A stretch of 26,660 bases of DNA from JAJTHJ01 sp046316025 (GCA_046316025.1 JBKCXU010000121.1:1-26660); one strand, 5' to 3'. Counted from the first letter of the stretch, positions 1 to 8,183 are shown. Numbers and translations: made by a program. The notes: a model not told the origin generated them from the letters alone.

Positions 1-47
1 CCGCGGGAAAGAAAAACAGAGCGATCCTGGAGCGCCGCCTCGTCCAT
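1..47 (-). CDS. N-terminal fragment of the gene after DUF484; xerC by synteny only
   Basis: An ATG on the minus strand (complement of 45-47) shares one base with the TGA of the DUF484 gene, forming TGATG, and stays open to the window edge. Only about 15 codons are visible (MDEAALQDRSVFLSR), too few to identify a family. In many proteobacteria, including E. coli, the order dapF - DUF484 (yigA) - xerC is conserved, so the tyrosine recombinase XerC is the natural guess. The TGATG arrangement suggests translational coupling. The visible residues do not by themselves resemble a recombinase, and the contig edge may be unreliable. Confidence 0.3.
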   Translation of the reverse strand, partial: MDEAALQDRSVFLSR

Positions 48-712
48 CAACGCAGCCGCGACAGCGCGGCGCCGGCAAGGCTGGCGATGCGGAGAAGAAA
101 CGCCGTGCCCATGCCGGCACGGAAACGCTCGGCGTCGGCCGAGCCCAGGACCAGCAGGCCGAACGGCGCCTCGCCCGCGGCGGCGCGCAGCGGCAGCAGC
201 GCCAGGCTTTGCACGCTGCCCGGCGTGGCGCCGTCTTCGGCGAGCCAGCCTGCCGCGTCGAAGCCGCTGTTGGGGCCGCAGTACGGCGCGGCCATGCTGG
301 CGGCCAGGCGCATCGCGTCTTCGCCCGCCGGTTGCGCGCAGGGCAGTTGTGCAAAGAGTGGGCGGATGCCCCACAGCCGCAGCGTCGCATGCGGCACGTC
401 GAACACCCGCTTGATCTGCGTCAGCACGGTCGACGGCAGCGTCAGCGTGTCGCTGTGCGCAACGAGCGCGGCCGACCAGGCGACGAGCTTGTCGGCCAGC
501 GCGTCGTTTTCGGCGCCGTAGCGCACCAGCTCGGCCAGGCGCGCCTCCAGCGCGCGGACGCGCTCGCGCTGCATCTGCGCCTGCCGCTCCATCAGCGACA
601 CCGCCTGCCCGTTTTGCGGGTGCGGCACCTGCAAGACGGCCAGCACCTCCGGGTGCTGCTCGAAGAAGTCGCTGTGCTCGGCAAGGTACTGCGCAACGTC
701 GGTGGCGTTCAT
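47..712 (-). CDS. DUF484 family protein (YigA-like)
   Basis: A 221-residue cytoplasmic protein starting MNATDVAQYLAEHSDFF. That opening, with the following HPEVL, is typical of DUF484 (YigA), whose biochemical role is unknown. An N-terminal helical region is followed by a charged, probably coiled-coil stretch at about residues 45-75 (MERQAQMQRERVRALEARLA). The C-terminal half looks GAF-like, with alternating hydrophobic strands and a glycine-rich GLLVLGS near residue 190. The start was chosen because it gives the conserved family N-terminus and lies one base after the dapF stop; longer reading upstream would run through dapF. It belongs to the minus-strand acyltransferase-lipoprotein-dapF operon and probably couples to the next gene through TGATG. 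No signal peptide or membrane segment is seen. Confidence 0.85.
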   Translation of the reverse strand: MNATDVAQYLAEHSDFFEQHPEVLAVLQVPHPQNGQAVSLMERQAQMQRERVRALEARLAELVRYGAENDALADKLVAWSAALVAHSDTLTLPSTVLTQIKRVFDVPHATLRLWGIRPLFAQLPCAQPAGEDAMRLAASMAAPYCGPNSGFDAAGWLAEDGATPGSVQSLALLPLRAAAGEAPFGLLVLGSADAERFRAGMGTAFLLRIASLAGAALSRLR

Positions 713-713
713 G

Positions 714-1565
714 TCAGAGCTCGATTTCCCCGTGAAAGACTTCTTCGGCCGGGCCGGACATCCACACCGGCTGCCCCGGCCCGTCCCAGGCGATGCGCAA
801 TTGTCCGCCACGCAGCGCCACCGCGACCGGCGAGTCGAGCCGCCCGCGCGCGATGCCCGTCGCCACCGCCGCGCAGGCGCCGGTGCCGCAGGCGAGCGTC
901 TCGCCCACGCCGCGCTCCCACACCCGCAGGCGGATCGCATGGCGGCTTTCGATCTGCATGTAGCCGGCGTTGACGCGGTGGGCAAAGCGCGGGTGGCGCT
1001 CGATGCGCGGCCCCTCAGTGGCGACCGGCGCGGCGTCGACGTCGACGACGATCTGCACCGCATGCGGGTTGCCCATCGACGCGACCGCGATCGAGCGCGT
1101 CGCACCGTCCACCTCCAGCGGCCAGACTTGCAGCGCGCCGTCGGCCGTGGCCGCGAGCCCCTCGACATCGAACGGCAGCGCCGCCGGCTCAAAGCGCGGC
1201 ACGCCCATGTCCACCGTCACGCTGCCGTCGTCGTCCAGTCGCGGCTCGATGATGCCGCCGGCGGTTTGCACGCGGATCGCGCGTTGGGCGGTCAGCCCGC
1301 GCGCATGCACGAACTTGACGAAGCAGCGCGCCCCGTTGCCGCATTGTTCGACCTCGCCGCCGTCGGCGTTGAAGATGCGGTAACGAAAGTCCGCCTCCGG
1401 CACGGTCGGCCGCTCCACCAAGAGGACTTGATCGGCCCCCACGCCGAAGCGCCGGTCGGCCAGCCGCCGCAGCTGCGCCGCGCTCAACGCAAACGGCTGC
1501 GCGATGCCATCGAGCATCACGAAGTCGTTGCCGGCACCCTGCATCTTGGTGAAGGCGAGTTTCAT
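714..1565 (-). CDS. dapF: Diaminopimelate epimerase
   Basis: A 283-residue enzyme that interconverts LL- and meso-diaminopimelate, the penultimate step of lysine synthesis and the source of meso-DAP for peptidoglycan. It is PLP-independent and uses two cysteines. Both are visible: Cys75 in QCGNGARCF and Cys226 in ACGTGACAA. The N-terminal FTKMQGAGNDFV and the NPHAV motif near 166-170 are family hallmarks. Length matches the usual 270-285 residues. The ATG start at 1565 gives the canonical MKLAFTKM opening. It ends one base before the DUF484 start and follows a small lipoprotein gene by 13 bases, so it is co-transcribed with the acyltransferase genes upstream. No odd features. Confidence 0.97.
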   Translation of the reverse strand: MKLAFTKMQGAGNDFVMLDGIAQPFALSAAQLRRLADRRFGVGADQVLLVERPTVPEADFRYRIFNADGGEVEQCGNGARCFVKFVHARGLTAQRAIRVQTAGGIIEPRLDDDGSVTVDMGVPRFEPAALPFDVEGLAATADGALQVWPLEVDGATRSIAVASMGNPHAVQIVVDVDAAPVATEGPRIERHPRFAHRVNAGYMQIESRHAIRLRVWERGVGETLACGTGACAAVATGIARGRLDSPVAVALRGGQLRIAWDGPGQPVWMSGPAEEVFHGEIEL

Positions 1566-1578
1566 TTCGCGGATAGGA

Positions 1579-1956
1579 TCACCAATTGCCGCTCGGACTG
1601 CTCGGCCGCTCCGGCGGCAGCTGCGCGATCATGCAGTCCACACTGCGCGCGGTGCGCTCGCCGGGCCAGCTCGACAGCATGGCCTCGCGAAACTGGCTCG
1701 GCGACATCCGGCCGTAGTACAGGCGCGAAGTCATGTCCTGCACGATGTCGGTCTGGCTGGAGTTATCGAAGGTCTGCGCAAGGCTCTTGTCGTACAGCAT
1801 CTGGCCGATGTACAGCGGCTGGCAGTTGGCGGCAACGGAGTCCAGATACGCATTCAAGCCGGTGGCGCGGACGTTCTGCCAAGCGTCCGGTGCGCAGCCG
1901 GTAGCGAAAGCGGCGGCAGCAGAGGCAGCGGCGAGGGCAAGCAGGCGTTGACGCAT
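1579..1956 (-). CDS. Small predicted lipoprotein between acyltransferase and dapF genes
   Basis: A 125-residue protein of no family I recognise. MRQRLLALAAASAAAAFATGC is a lipoprotein signal peptide: two early arginines, an Ala/Leu-rich core, and a lipobox ending at Cys21. The mature part has two further cysteines, in AANCQPLY and SVDCMIAQ, which could form a disulfide in the periplasm. It ends in a polar PSSPSGNW tail. The start at 1956 was chosen because it places the signal peptide at the N-terminus. It lies 74 bases downstream of the acyltransferase gene and 13 before dapF, so it is probably part of the same operon and may have an envelope role; function is unknown. Confidence 0.75.
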   Translation of the reverse strand: MRQRLLALAAASAAAAFATGCAPDAWQNVRATGLNAYLDSVAANCQPLYIGQMLYDKSLAQTFDNSSQTDIVQDMTSRLYYGRMSPSQFREAMLSSWPGERTARSVDCMIAQLPPERPSSPSGNW

Positions 1957-2030
1957 TGGCGCTCTTTCACAGGTCTCGGGAAGGGCCGCGAGCTTAGCGC
2001 CGCCGGTGCGCCCCGGCTTGCCTCTTTGCG

Positions 2031-2915
2031 TCAGTAGATCGGCGGTTCGCCCGCCGGCCGCGTCTTGTAGCGGCGGTGCGTCCACAGGTACTGCTCGGGC
2101 AGGCGGCGCGCCCAGCGCTCGATCTGCGCGTTCATGTGCGCGGTGTCGGCGACCAGATCGCCGCTCGGGTAGTTCTCCCAAGGCGGCTCGAGGTGCAGCA
2201 CGTAGCCCGCCGCGGTCTGCTCGGTTACGCACATGACAACCTTGGCGCCGGTCATCTTGGCCAAGCGCGCGACCATCGGCAAGGTGGCGGCCTGCACCCC
2301 GAAGAACGGCGCGAACACCGAGTGCTGCGGCCCGGTGTCCTGGTCGGGCAGGTAATAAAACGGGATCCCGTCGTGCAGCGCACGCACCGCGGCACGGAAG
2401 TTGAAGCCCTCGCGCGCAATGAGCAACGGCGCATTGAAGCGGTTGCGGATCGCCAGCAGCCATTCGTCCCACGCGCGGCTGCGGCTGCGCGCGTAGATCG
2501 ACACACCGCGGGTGAGCGTATTCACGCGCAGCCCGCCGGCGTCCAGCCCGACGAAGTGCGGCGCGACCAGAATCAGCGGGCGGTTGGCCTCGTTGGTCAG
2601 ATGCCCGGCGCCCTCGACTTTGACGAAGGCTTCGAACTCCTCGCGCGACGCGCAGGCCAGCACGCCGTGATCGAGTGCAGCCCGCACCATCGCCTGGAAG
2701 TGCCGGCGGCCGAGCGCACGCCGCTCGCGCTCGGTGATCTGCGGGAAGCACAGACGCAGATTGATGAGCGTGATCTTGCGGCGCGGGGCCACCAGCCACC
2801 AGCCGAGCATGCCCAGCGGCCGCGCCAGCCGCGCGCGCGCCGCGGGCGACCAGCGCGCCATGCGTTCCATCGCGGCAATCGCCAGCCGCGCGCCGGCCTC
2901 GCCGAGCGCACTCAC
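2031..2915 (-). CDS. LpxL/HtrB-type lipid A acyltransferase, second of a tandem pair
   Basis: A 294-residue inner-membrane acyltransferase of the LpxL/LpxM family, which transfers acyl chains from acyl-ACP to lipid A precursors. The catalytic HX4(D/E) motif is visible as His120-Phe-Val-Gly-Leu-Asp125 (HFVGLD). Further family blocks follow: YLPDQDTG, FAPFFG, and the C-terminal EQYLWTHRRYKTRP. The N-terminal third is hydrophobic and basic, with GMLGWWLVAPRRK near 35-47 as a possible membrane-associated segment. It overlaps the upstream paralogue by four bases (ATGA), so the two are translationally coupled. The exact acyl chain or position cannot be told from sequence; names such as lpxL or lpxM would be guesses. 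Confidence 0.93.
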   Translation of the reverse strand: MSALGEAGARLAIAAMERMARWSPAARARLARPLGMLGWWLVAPRRKITLINLRLCFPQITERERRALGRRHFQAMVRAALDHGVLACASREEFEAFVKVEGAGHLTNEANRPLILVAPHFVGLDAGGLRVNTLTRGVSIYARSRSRAWDEWLLAIRNRFNAPLLIAREGFNFRAAVRALHDGIPFYYLPDQDTGPQHSVFAPFFGVQAATLPMVARLAKMTGAKVVMCVTEQTAAGYVLHLEPPWENYPSGDLVADTAHMNAQIERWARRLPEQYLWTHRRYKTRPAGEPPIY

Positions 2916-3790
2916 GGCGCAGCCTCAGGCGGCGGCGGGGCACCCGCCGGTCGCTTGTAACGGTTGTAGCTCCACAGGTACTGGGCCGGTGCGATGCGGA
3001 TGACCTGCTCCAGATCGGCGTTGACCTGCGCCGCGTCGCGCGCGCCGTCGCCGGTCAACGGCGCCGACACGGGCGCAAAGTGCACGCGGAAGCCCGCGCG
3101 TCCGTCGGCCAACCGCGCCCGCTCGACGACGATGAAGAGCACCGTCGCCCCGCTCGCAGCGGCGAGCTTGCCGGGCAGCGTCATCGTGTACGCGGGGCGG
3201 CCAAAGAATGGCGCCCACACGCCCTCGCCTTCGCCCGGCACCTGATCGGGCAGGATGCCCACGGCATCGCCGCGCTTGAGCGCCCGCAGCAGCGTGCGCA
3301 CGCCGCGCAGGTCGGCGGTGGCCAGCTGCGCGCCCAGCCGGGTACGGCCGTTGCGGACGATGTCATGGACGTAGTCCTGGCGCGGAATCCGATACATCAC
3401 GGTGATGCTGTGCGCGCCGCGCCAGTGCGTCAGCGCGCAGTAATGCGAGGCCATCTCGAAGCAGCCGAAGTGCGGCGTCAGGTAGATGACCGGGCGGCCG
3501 GCGGTAAGCGCGGTCTGCTCGACCTCGGGATTGGCGACCTCGATCCGCGCGCGGACTTCCGCCGCGCCGCGCCCCCACGCCCACGGCAACTCCAGCGCCT
3601 GCTTGCCGGCCTCGCGCCCGGCGGCGGGGCCGACGGCGTCGGGGTCGTAGCCCGCTCGCGCCAGATGTTCGCGGATGCGCCGTCGGTACTCGGGCGCGAG
3701 GCGGTAGGCCAATGCGCCGAGCGCTCCGCCCAAGGCGCGCAGCGCGCCGAGCGGCAACAACGAAAGCAGCTTGAAGAGAAACACCAGCAC
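2912..3790 (-). CDS. LpxL/HtrB-type lipid A acyltransferase, first of a tandem pair
   Basis: A 292-residue LpxL-family acyltransferase, the first gene of the minus-strand operon. The catalytic HX4(D/E) motif is His107-Phe-Gly-Cys-Phe-Glu112 (HFGCFE), an Asp-to-Glu variant of the copy downstream. ILPDQVPGEGEGVWAPFFG and AQYLWSYNRYKRP are family signatures. Residues 1-30 (MLVFLFKLLSLLPLGALRAL and on) form an N-terminal membrane anchor. The start is GTG at 3790; a second in-frame GTG lies two codons on, and neither has a clear Shine-Dalgarno sequence. It is divergent from metK across about 177 bases. A proline-rich C-terminal tail (GAPPPPEAAP) is probably disordered. Confidence 0.93.
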   Translation of the reverse strand: MLVFLFKLLSLLPLGALRALGGALGALAYRLAPEYRRRIREHLARAGYDPDAVGPAAGREAGKQALELPWAWGRGAAEVRARIEVANPEVEQTALTAGRPVIYLTPHFGCFEMASHYCALTHWRGAHSITVMYRIPRQDYVHDIVRNGRTRLGAQLATADLRGVRTLLRALKRGDAVGILPDQVPGEGEGVWAPFFGRPAYTMTLPGKLAAASGATVLFIVVERARLADGRAGFRVHFAPVSAPLTGDGARDAAQVNADLEQVIRIAPAQYLWSYNRYKRPAGAPPPPEAAP

Positions 3791-3822
3791 GCAGCGATGT
3801 TAGCCGCGCCACGCAGTCTGCC

Positions 3823-3828
3823 TATAAT
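3823..3828 (+). promoter_or_regulatory. Sigma70 -10 box for metK
   Basis: A perfect TATAAT, followed by a GC-rich discriminator (CCGCCCC), lies 139 bases upstream of the metK ATG. A 17-base spacer places a poor -35 match (TTAGCC) at 3800-3805. The inferred transcription start is near 3835, giving a 5' leader of about 130 nt. Promoter function is inferred from sequence only. Confidence 0.65.
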
Positions 3829-3834
3829 CCGCCC

Positions 3835-3967
3835 CGCGCCGAGTTAACGAACAACTTGCAGGGCGCGCCGGCGGCTCGATGGCCGGCAAATGCTGCTAAA
3901 GCGTCACCGCAGTGTCGCGCGGGTTACGGACGCAAGGTTCGCAACGTTTTTTCCGTGGAGCGCTGCT
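3835..3967 (+). promoter_or_regulatory. Structured 5' leader of metK, possible cis-regulatory RNA
   Basis: Visible structure: a hairpin GCCGGC (3867-3872) with GCCGGC (3882-3887); a longer bulged stem in which GCGTC (3901-3905) pairs with GACGC (3929-3933) and ACCGC (3906-3910) with GCGGGT (3919-3924, one bulged G). A weaker alternative stem, GTTACG (3923-3928) with CGCAAC (3940-3945, one A-C mismatch), excludes the bulged stem and abuts six T residues at 3947-3952. The Shine-Dalgarno GGAG is at 3957-3960. I do not recognise a named riboswitch class here. Pairing is drawn by eye. Confidence 0.4.
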
Positions 3968-5140
<1,173 letters not shown>

Positions 5141-5209
5141 CCGTTCGCCAACCGCTCGATTTGACAGGTCTTTCGTGGCGGCGCGCGCTGCGCCGTCCTA
5201 ACGTATTTG

Positions 5210-5229
5210 CCCCGGCGCCCTTGCCGGGG
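5210..5229 (+). terminator. Hairpin between metK and the MscS gene
   Basis: CCCCGGC (5210-5216) and GCCGGGG (5223-5229) form a perfect 7-bp stem with a 6-base loop, just before the GGAGGA ribosome site of the next gene. There is no T-run, so it is at best a weak or Rho-assisted terminator, or an element limiting readthrough from metK. Confidence 0.35.
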
Positions 5230-5246
5230 TCTGGAGGAGCCAAGTA

Positions 5247-6053
5247 ATGAATGCCGAGTCGATTCAACTTTTTCTGAGCACCACGATCGCCGATCTGGCG
5301 GTCAAGGTGCTCGCCGCCCTTGCCCTATGGATCGTCGGCCGCTGGCTGATCGGCCGCGTGGTGTCGCTGATGCAGGCGGCGATGAAGCGCAACCACGTCG
5401 ATCCGACGCTGACCAAGTACGTCGGCTCGATCGTCGCGGTGGCGCTGAACATCGCCTTGGTGATCGGCATCCTCGGTTACTTCGGCTTCCAGACCACGAC
5501 ATTCGCGGCCTTGGTCGCCGGCGCCGGTGTGGCCATCGGCGCCGCCTGGGGCGGGCTGCTGTCCAACTTCGCGGCCGGGGCGTTTCTGCTGGTGCTGCGG
5601 CCGTTCAAGGTGGGCGACTTCATCGCCTCGGGCGGCGTAACCGGCACGGTGCACGAGCTGGGCTTGTTCGCCACCACCATCATTACGATGGACAACGTGT
5701 ACACGCTGGTGGGCAACGCCAAGCTGTTTGCGGACAACATCCAGAACTTCTCGGCGCTGCCGGTGCGGCGGGTCGAGCGGGTGGCGCAACTGGCGCACGG
5801 TGTCGATCCCTTGCAAGCGATCGAGAAGTTCCGCGCTGCGGTGGTGGCGATCCCCAACGTAGCGACCGACCCGGCGCCAGAAGTCAACCTGCTCGACTTC
5901 AATCCGCTCGGCTGCACGATCGCGGTGCGCGGCTACACGCACACCGACCACTACTGGCAGGTGTACTTCGGCATCAACGAGGCGATTGCCCGCGTCTGCG
6001 GCGAGGCCGGTTGGCCAACGCCGTATGTCGTGCACGGCAATAAAGACGTTTGA
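5247..6053 (+). CDS. Small-conductance mechanosensitive channel, MscS family
   Basis: A 268-residue inner-membrane channel of the minimal MscS type, which releases solutes during hypo-osmotic shock. Three membrane helices are visible at about residues 15-38, 60-80 and 86-118. The third is the pore helix, with the glycine/alanine pattern GAGVAIGAAWGGLLSNFAAG running into FLLVLRPFKVGDFI, the strongest family signature. The cytoplasmic beta and alpha-beta domains follow (ITMDNVYTLVGNAKLF; residues about 130-268). The ATG has a strong GGAGGA ribosome site ten bases upstream. Length is close to E. coli MscS (286). It sits between metK and ahcY without obvious functional connection. Confidence 0.95.
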   Translation: MNAESIQLFLSTTIADLAVKVLAALALWIVGRWLIGRVVSLMQAAMKRNHVDPTLTKYVGSIVAVALNIALVIGILGYFGFQTTTFAALVAGAGVAIGAAWGGLLSNFAAGAFLLVLRPFKVGDFIASGGVTGTVHELGLFATTIITMDNVYTLVGNAKLFADNIQNFSALPVRRVERVAQLAHGVDPLQAIEKFRAAVVAIPNVATDPAPEVNLLDFNPLGCTIAVRGYTHTDHYWQVYFGINEAIARVCGEAGWPTPYVVHGNKDV

Positions 6054-6059
6054 TGTTCG

Positions 6060-6101
6060 CTCCCTCCCCTTCAAGGGGAGGGTTGGGGTGGGGATGGGTT
6101 G
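6060..6101 (+). repeat. REP-like element, family A, first arm of an inverted pair
   Basis: CTCCCTCCCCTTCAAGGGGA, then GGGTTGGGGTGGGGATGGGT. The first part is a hairpin (CCCTCCCC TTCA-type loop GGGGAGGG) starting seven bases after the channel stop codon. It may also act as a terminator. The second arm, in opposite orientation, is at 6136-6179. Confidence 0.7.
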
Positions 6102-6135
6102 TAAGCGACAGTGCCGCAACCAAGGCTGATCCTTA

Positions 6136-6179
6136 CCACCCATCCCCCTCCCAGCCTCCCCCGTGAAGGGGGAGGAGAG
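6136..6179 (-). repeat. REP-like element, family A, second arm of an inverted pair
   Basis: The reverse complement begins CTCTCCTCCCCCTTCACGGG and continues GGGAGGCTGGGAGGGGGATG, closely matching the arm at 6060-6101. The two arms face each other across 34 bases, like a REPIN/BIME doublet. It lies directly upstream of the ahcY -10 box and covers the place where a -35 box would be. Confidence 0.7.
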
Positions 6180-6191
6180 CACTCCGCCCGG

Positions 6192-6197
6192 TATACT
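6192..6197 (+). promoter_or_regulatory. -10 box of the ahcY operon
   Basis: TATACT is followed by TCGCCC, and the inferred transcription start near 6204 falls just before the riboswitch begins at 6206. The -35 position (about 6169-6174) lies inside the REP-like arm and matches poorly (GGGGAG). Promoter assignment is by position and sequence. Confidence 0.6.
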
Positions 6198-6205
6198 TCG
6201 CCCTT

Positions 6206-6297
6206 GCTTCGAGGAGCGTTGCGACACGGCCGCCACGGCCGTGCCAGGCTCGAAGCGGCGGCCCGCACGGGCCGCTCGTCCGAACGGCGCTCGCCCA
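6206..6297 (+). ncRNA. S-adenosylhomocysteine (SAH) riboswitch
   Basis: This cis-acting RNA binds SAH and turns on ahcY when SAH accumulates. P1 is GCTTCGAG (6206-6213) paired with CTCGAAGC (6249-6256), 8 of 8 bases. The conserved core GAGGAGCGTTGCGAC follows at 6211-6225. P2 is ACGGCCG with CGGCCGT at about 6226-6242, then the conserved CCAGGCTCG. A further hairpin is GCGGCCC with GGGCCGC at 6256-6275. The pseudoknot pairs GAGCG (6214-6218) with CGCTC (6288-6292) just before the ahcY ribosome site. The motif, architecture and gene context all fit the known class. Confidence 0.93.
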
Positions 6298-6326
6298 CTT
6301 CTTTCTCACACAAAGGAGCGCGCGAG

Positions 6327-7745
6327 ATGAGCGCCGTACTCAAGACTGCTTCCACCCCCGACTACGTCGTAGCCGACGTGAAGCTTGCGGACTGGGGCCG
6401 CAAGGAAATCCGCATCGCCGAGACCGAGATGCCCGGCCTAATCGCGATCCGCGACGAATACGCCGCCAGCCAGCCGCTAAAGGGCGCGCGCATCACCGGC
6501 TCGCTGCACATGACGATCCAGACCGCAGTGCTGATCGAAACGCTGCAAGCGCTCGGTGCGCAAGTGCGCTGGGCCTCGTGCAACATTTTCTCCACGCAAG
6601 ATCACGCCGCCGCCGCGATTGCGGTCGCCGGCACGCCGGTCTTTGCCGTCAAGGGCGAGTCGCTCGACGACTACTGGGACTACACGCACCGCATCTTCGA
6701 GTGGCCGGACAGCGGCTACAGCAACATGATTCTCGACGACGGCGGCGACGCCACGCTGCTGCTGCATCTGGGCTCGCGCGCCGAGCGCGACGCGAGCGTG
6801 CTCGCCAAGCCGACCAGCGAAGAAGAGACCTCGCTTTTCTCCTCGATCAAGCGCACGCTGGCGCGCGACGCCACCTGGTACTCGCGCCGGCTGGCCGCGG
6901 TGCGCGGCGTGACCGAAGAGACCACCACTGGTGTCAAGCGCCTGTACCAGATGGCCCGCGACGGCACGCTCAAGTTCCCCGCGATCAACGTCAACGACTC
7001 GGTGACCAAGAGCAAGTTCGACAACCTGTACGGCTGCCGCGAGTCGCTGGTCGACGGCATCAAGCGCGCCACCGACGTGATGGTCGCCGGCAAGATCGCG
7101 GTGGTCGCCGGTTATGGCGACGTGGGCAAGGGCAGCGCGCAGGCGCTGCGTGCCCTTTCCGCGCAGGTGTGGGTGACCGAGATCGACCCGATCTGCGCGC
7201 TGCAGGCGGCGATGGAAGGCTACCGCGTGGTGACGATGGACTACGCGGCCGACAAGGCGGACATCTTCGTCACCGCCACCGGCAACTACCACGTGATCAC
7301 GCACGAGCACATGGCGCGGATGAAGGATCAGGCGATCGTCTGCAACATCGGCCACTTCGACAACGAAATCGACGTCGCGTCGCTCAAGCAGTACCAGTGG
7401 GAAGAGATCAAGCCGCAGGTCGATCACATCGTCTTCCCCGACGGTAAGCGGATCATCCTGCTGGCGCAGGGGCGGCTCGTGAACCTGGGCTGCGGCACCG
7501 GGCATCCGAGCTACGTGATGTCCAGTTCCTTTGCCAACCAGGTGATCGCACAGATCGAGCTCTTTACGCGCACCGACAAGTACCCGATCGGCGTCTATGT
7601 CCTGCCCAAGCATCTCGACGAGAAGGTCGCGCGGCTGCAACTGAAGAAGCTCAACGCGCAGCTCACGGAACTCACCGAAGCTCAGGCCAACTACATCGGT
7701 GTGGCCAAGACCGGGCCGTACAAGCCGGAGCACTATCGCTACTAG
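6327..7745 (+). CDS. ahcY: Adenosylhomocysteinase (SAH hydrolase)
   Basis: A 472-residue cytoplasmic, NAD-dependent enzyme that cleaves S-adenosylhomocysteine to homocysteine and adenosine, removing the product inhibitor of methyltransferases. The Rossmann NAD-binding motif GYGDVGKG is at 262-269. Substrate-site blocks include GSLHMTIQTAVL near 58-70, NVNDSVTKSKFDN near 221-233 and NLGCGTGHPSYVMS. The C-terminus is the canonical KPEHYRY. The length fits the longer bacterial form, with an insertion near 150-175. The ATG at 6327 follows AAAGGAG at 6313-6319. Control by the SAH riboswitch immediately upstream is clear. It is the first gene of the operon running to metF. Confidence 0.98.
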   Translation: MSAVLKTASTPDYVVADVKLADWGRKEIRIAETEMPGLIAIRDEYAASQPLKGARITGSLHMTIQTAVLIETLQALGAQVRWASCNIFSTQDHAAAAIAVAGTPVFAVKGESLDDYWDYTHRIFEWPDSGYSNMILDDGGDATLLLHLGSRAERDASVLAKPTSEEETSLFSSIKRTLARDATWYSRRLAAVRGVTEETTTGVKRLYQMARDGTLKFPAINVNDSVTKSKFDNLYGCRESLVDGIKRATDVMVAGKIAVVAGYGDVGKGSAQALRALSAQVWVTEIDPICALQAAMEGYRVVTMDYAADKADIFVTATGNYHVITHEHMARMKDQAIVCNIGHFDNEIDVASLKQYQWEEIKPQVDHIVFPDGKRIILLAQGRLVNLGCGTGHPSYVMSSSFANQVIAQIELFTRTDKYPIGVYVLPKHLDEKVARLQLKKLNAQLTELTEAQANYIGVAKTGPYKPEHYRY

Positions 7746-7746
7746 G

Positions 7747-7791
7747 CGCCCCCGCGCCCACCCCAGCCCTCCCCCGCGCGCGGGGGAGGGA
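7747..7791 (+). repeat. REP-like element, family A, single copy after ahcY
   Basis: It contains CCACCCCAGCCCTCCCCCGC, followed by a perfect 12-bp inverted repeat without loop (CCCTCCCCCGCG at 7767-7778 with CGCGGGGGAGGG at 7779-7790). It begins one base after the ahcY stop. The same core lies inside rsmD at 24776-24804. As an RNA hairpin it could attenuate transcription or stabilise the ahcY end of the message. Confidence 0.7.
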
Positions 7792-7811
7792 ACCTCTTGA
7801 ACGGAGCCCCG

Positions 7812-8168
7812 ATGCGCCTCCTCCTCGTCTGGATCTTGAGCGCGGTTGCGCTGTACCTCGTGACCCTGATCGTCCCCGGCGTCACCGTCGACGGCTACCT
7901 GACTGCCTTCGTCGCCGCCATCGTGCTGAGCTTCGCCAACACGCTGATCAAGCCGATCCTGATCGTGCTGACGCTGCCGGTCACCATCGTGACGCTCGGC
8001 CTCTTTCTGATTGTGATCAACGCGCTGCTTTTCTGGGGCGTGGGGTCGCTGCTGCCGGGTTTCCAGGTCGCGGGCTTCTGGTCGGCGGTGGGCGGCGTGC
8101 TGCTGTACAGCCTCTTTTCCTGGGCGCTGTCGTTCTTGCTGCCCGACAGCTACGCGCGGCGGGCTTGA
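7812..8168 (+). CDS. Four-helix membrane protein, phage-holin-superfamily-IV type
   Basis: A 118-residue integral membrane protein. About four hydrophobic helices are visible at residues 3-22, 30-50, 53-77 and 86-110. Between helices 2 and 3, the loop NTLIKPILIVLTLPVTIVTLG is the hallmark of the small family usually annotated as phage holin family protein or mycobacterial 4TM holin superfamily IV. Despite the name these are widespread chromosomal genes of unknown function, and I see no phage genes nearby. The ATG at 7812 has GGAG six bases upstream. The gene lies between ahcY and metF, an association I recall from other betaproteobacteria. It may simply be carried in the operon. Confidence 0.85.
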   Translation: MRLLLVWILSAVALYLVTLIVPGVTVDGYLTAFVAAIVLSFANTLIKPILIVLTLPVTIVTLGLFLIVINALLFWGVGSLLPGFQVAGFWSAVGGVLLYSLFSWALSFLLPDSYARRA

Positions 8169-8183
8169 CGATGAGCAACGATC

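Noticed and set aside
3880..3910. SAM-II riboswitch in the metK leader, suggested by GCTAAAGCG
   Set aside because: The expected upstream GATTTG-type and GTTAAA segments and their pairing are not present; a short shared string is not enough.
5161..5204. Promoter before the MscS gene (perfect TTGACA at 5161)
   Set aside because: No acceptable -10 lies 16-18 bases downstream; the first AT-rich candidate (TAACGT) is 32 bases away.
7812..8168. Prophage lysis gene, because the family is called phage holin
   Set aside because: No endolysin, integrase or structural gene is nearby. The family is widespread on chromosomes and here belongs to a metabolic operon.
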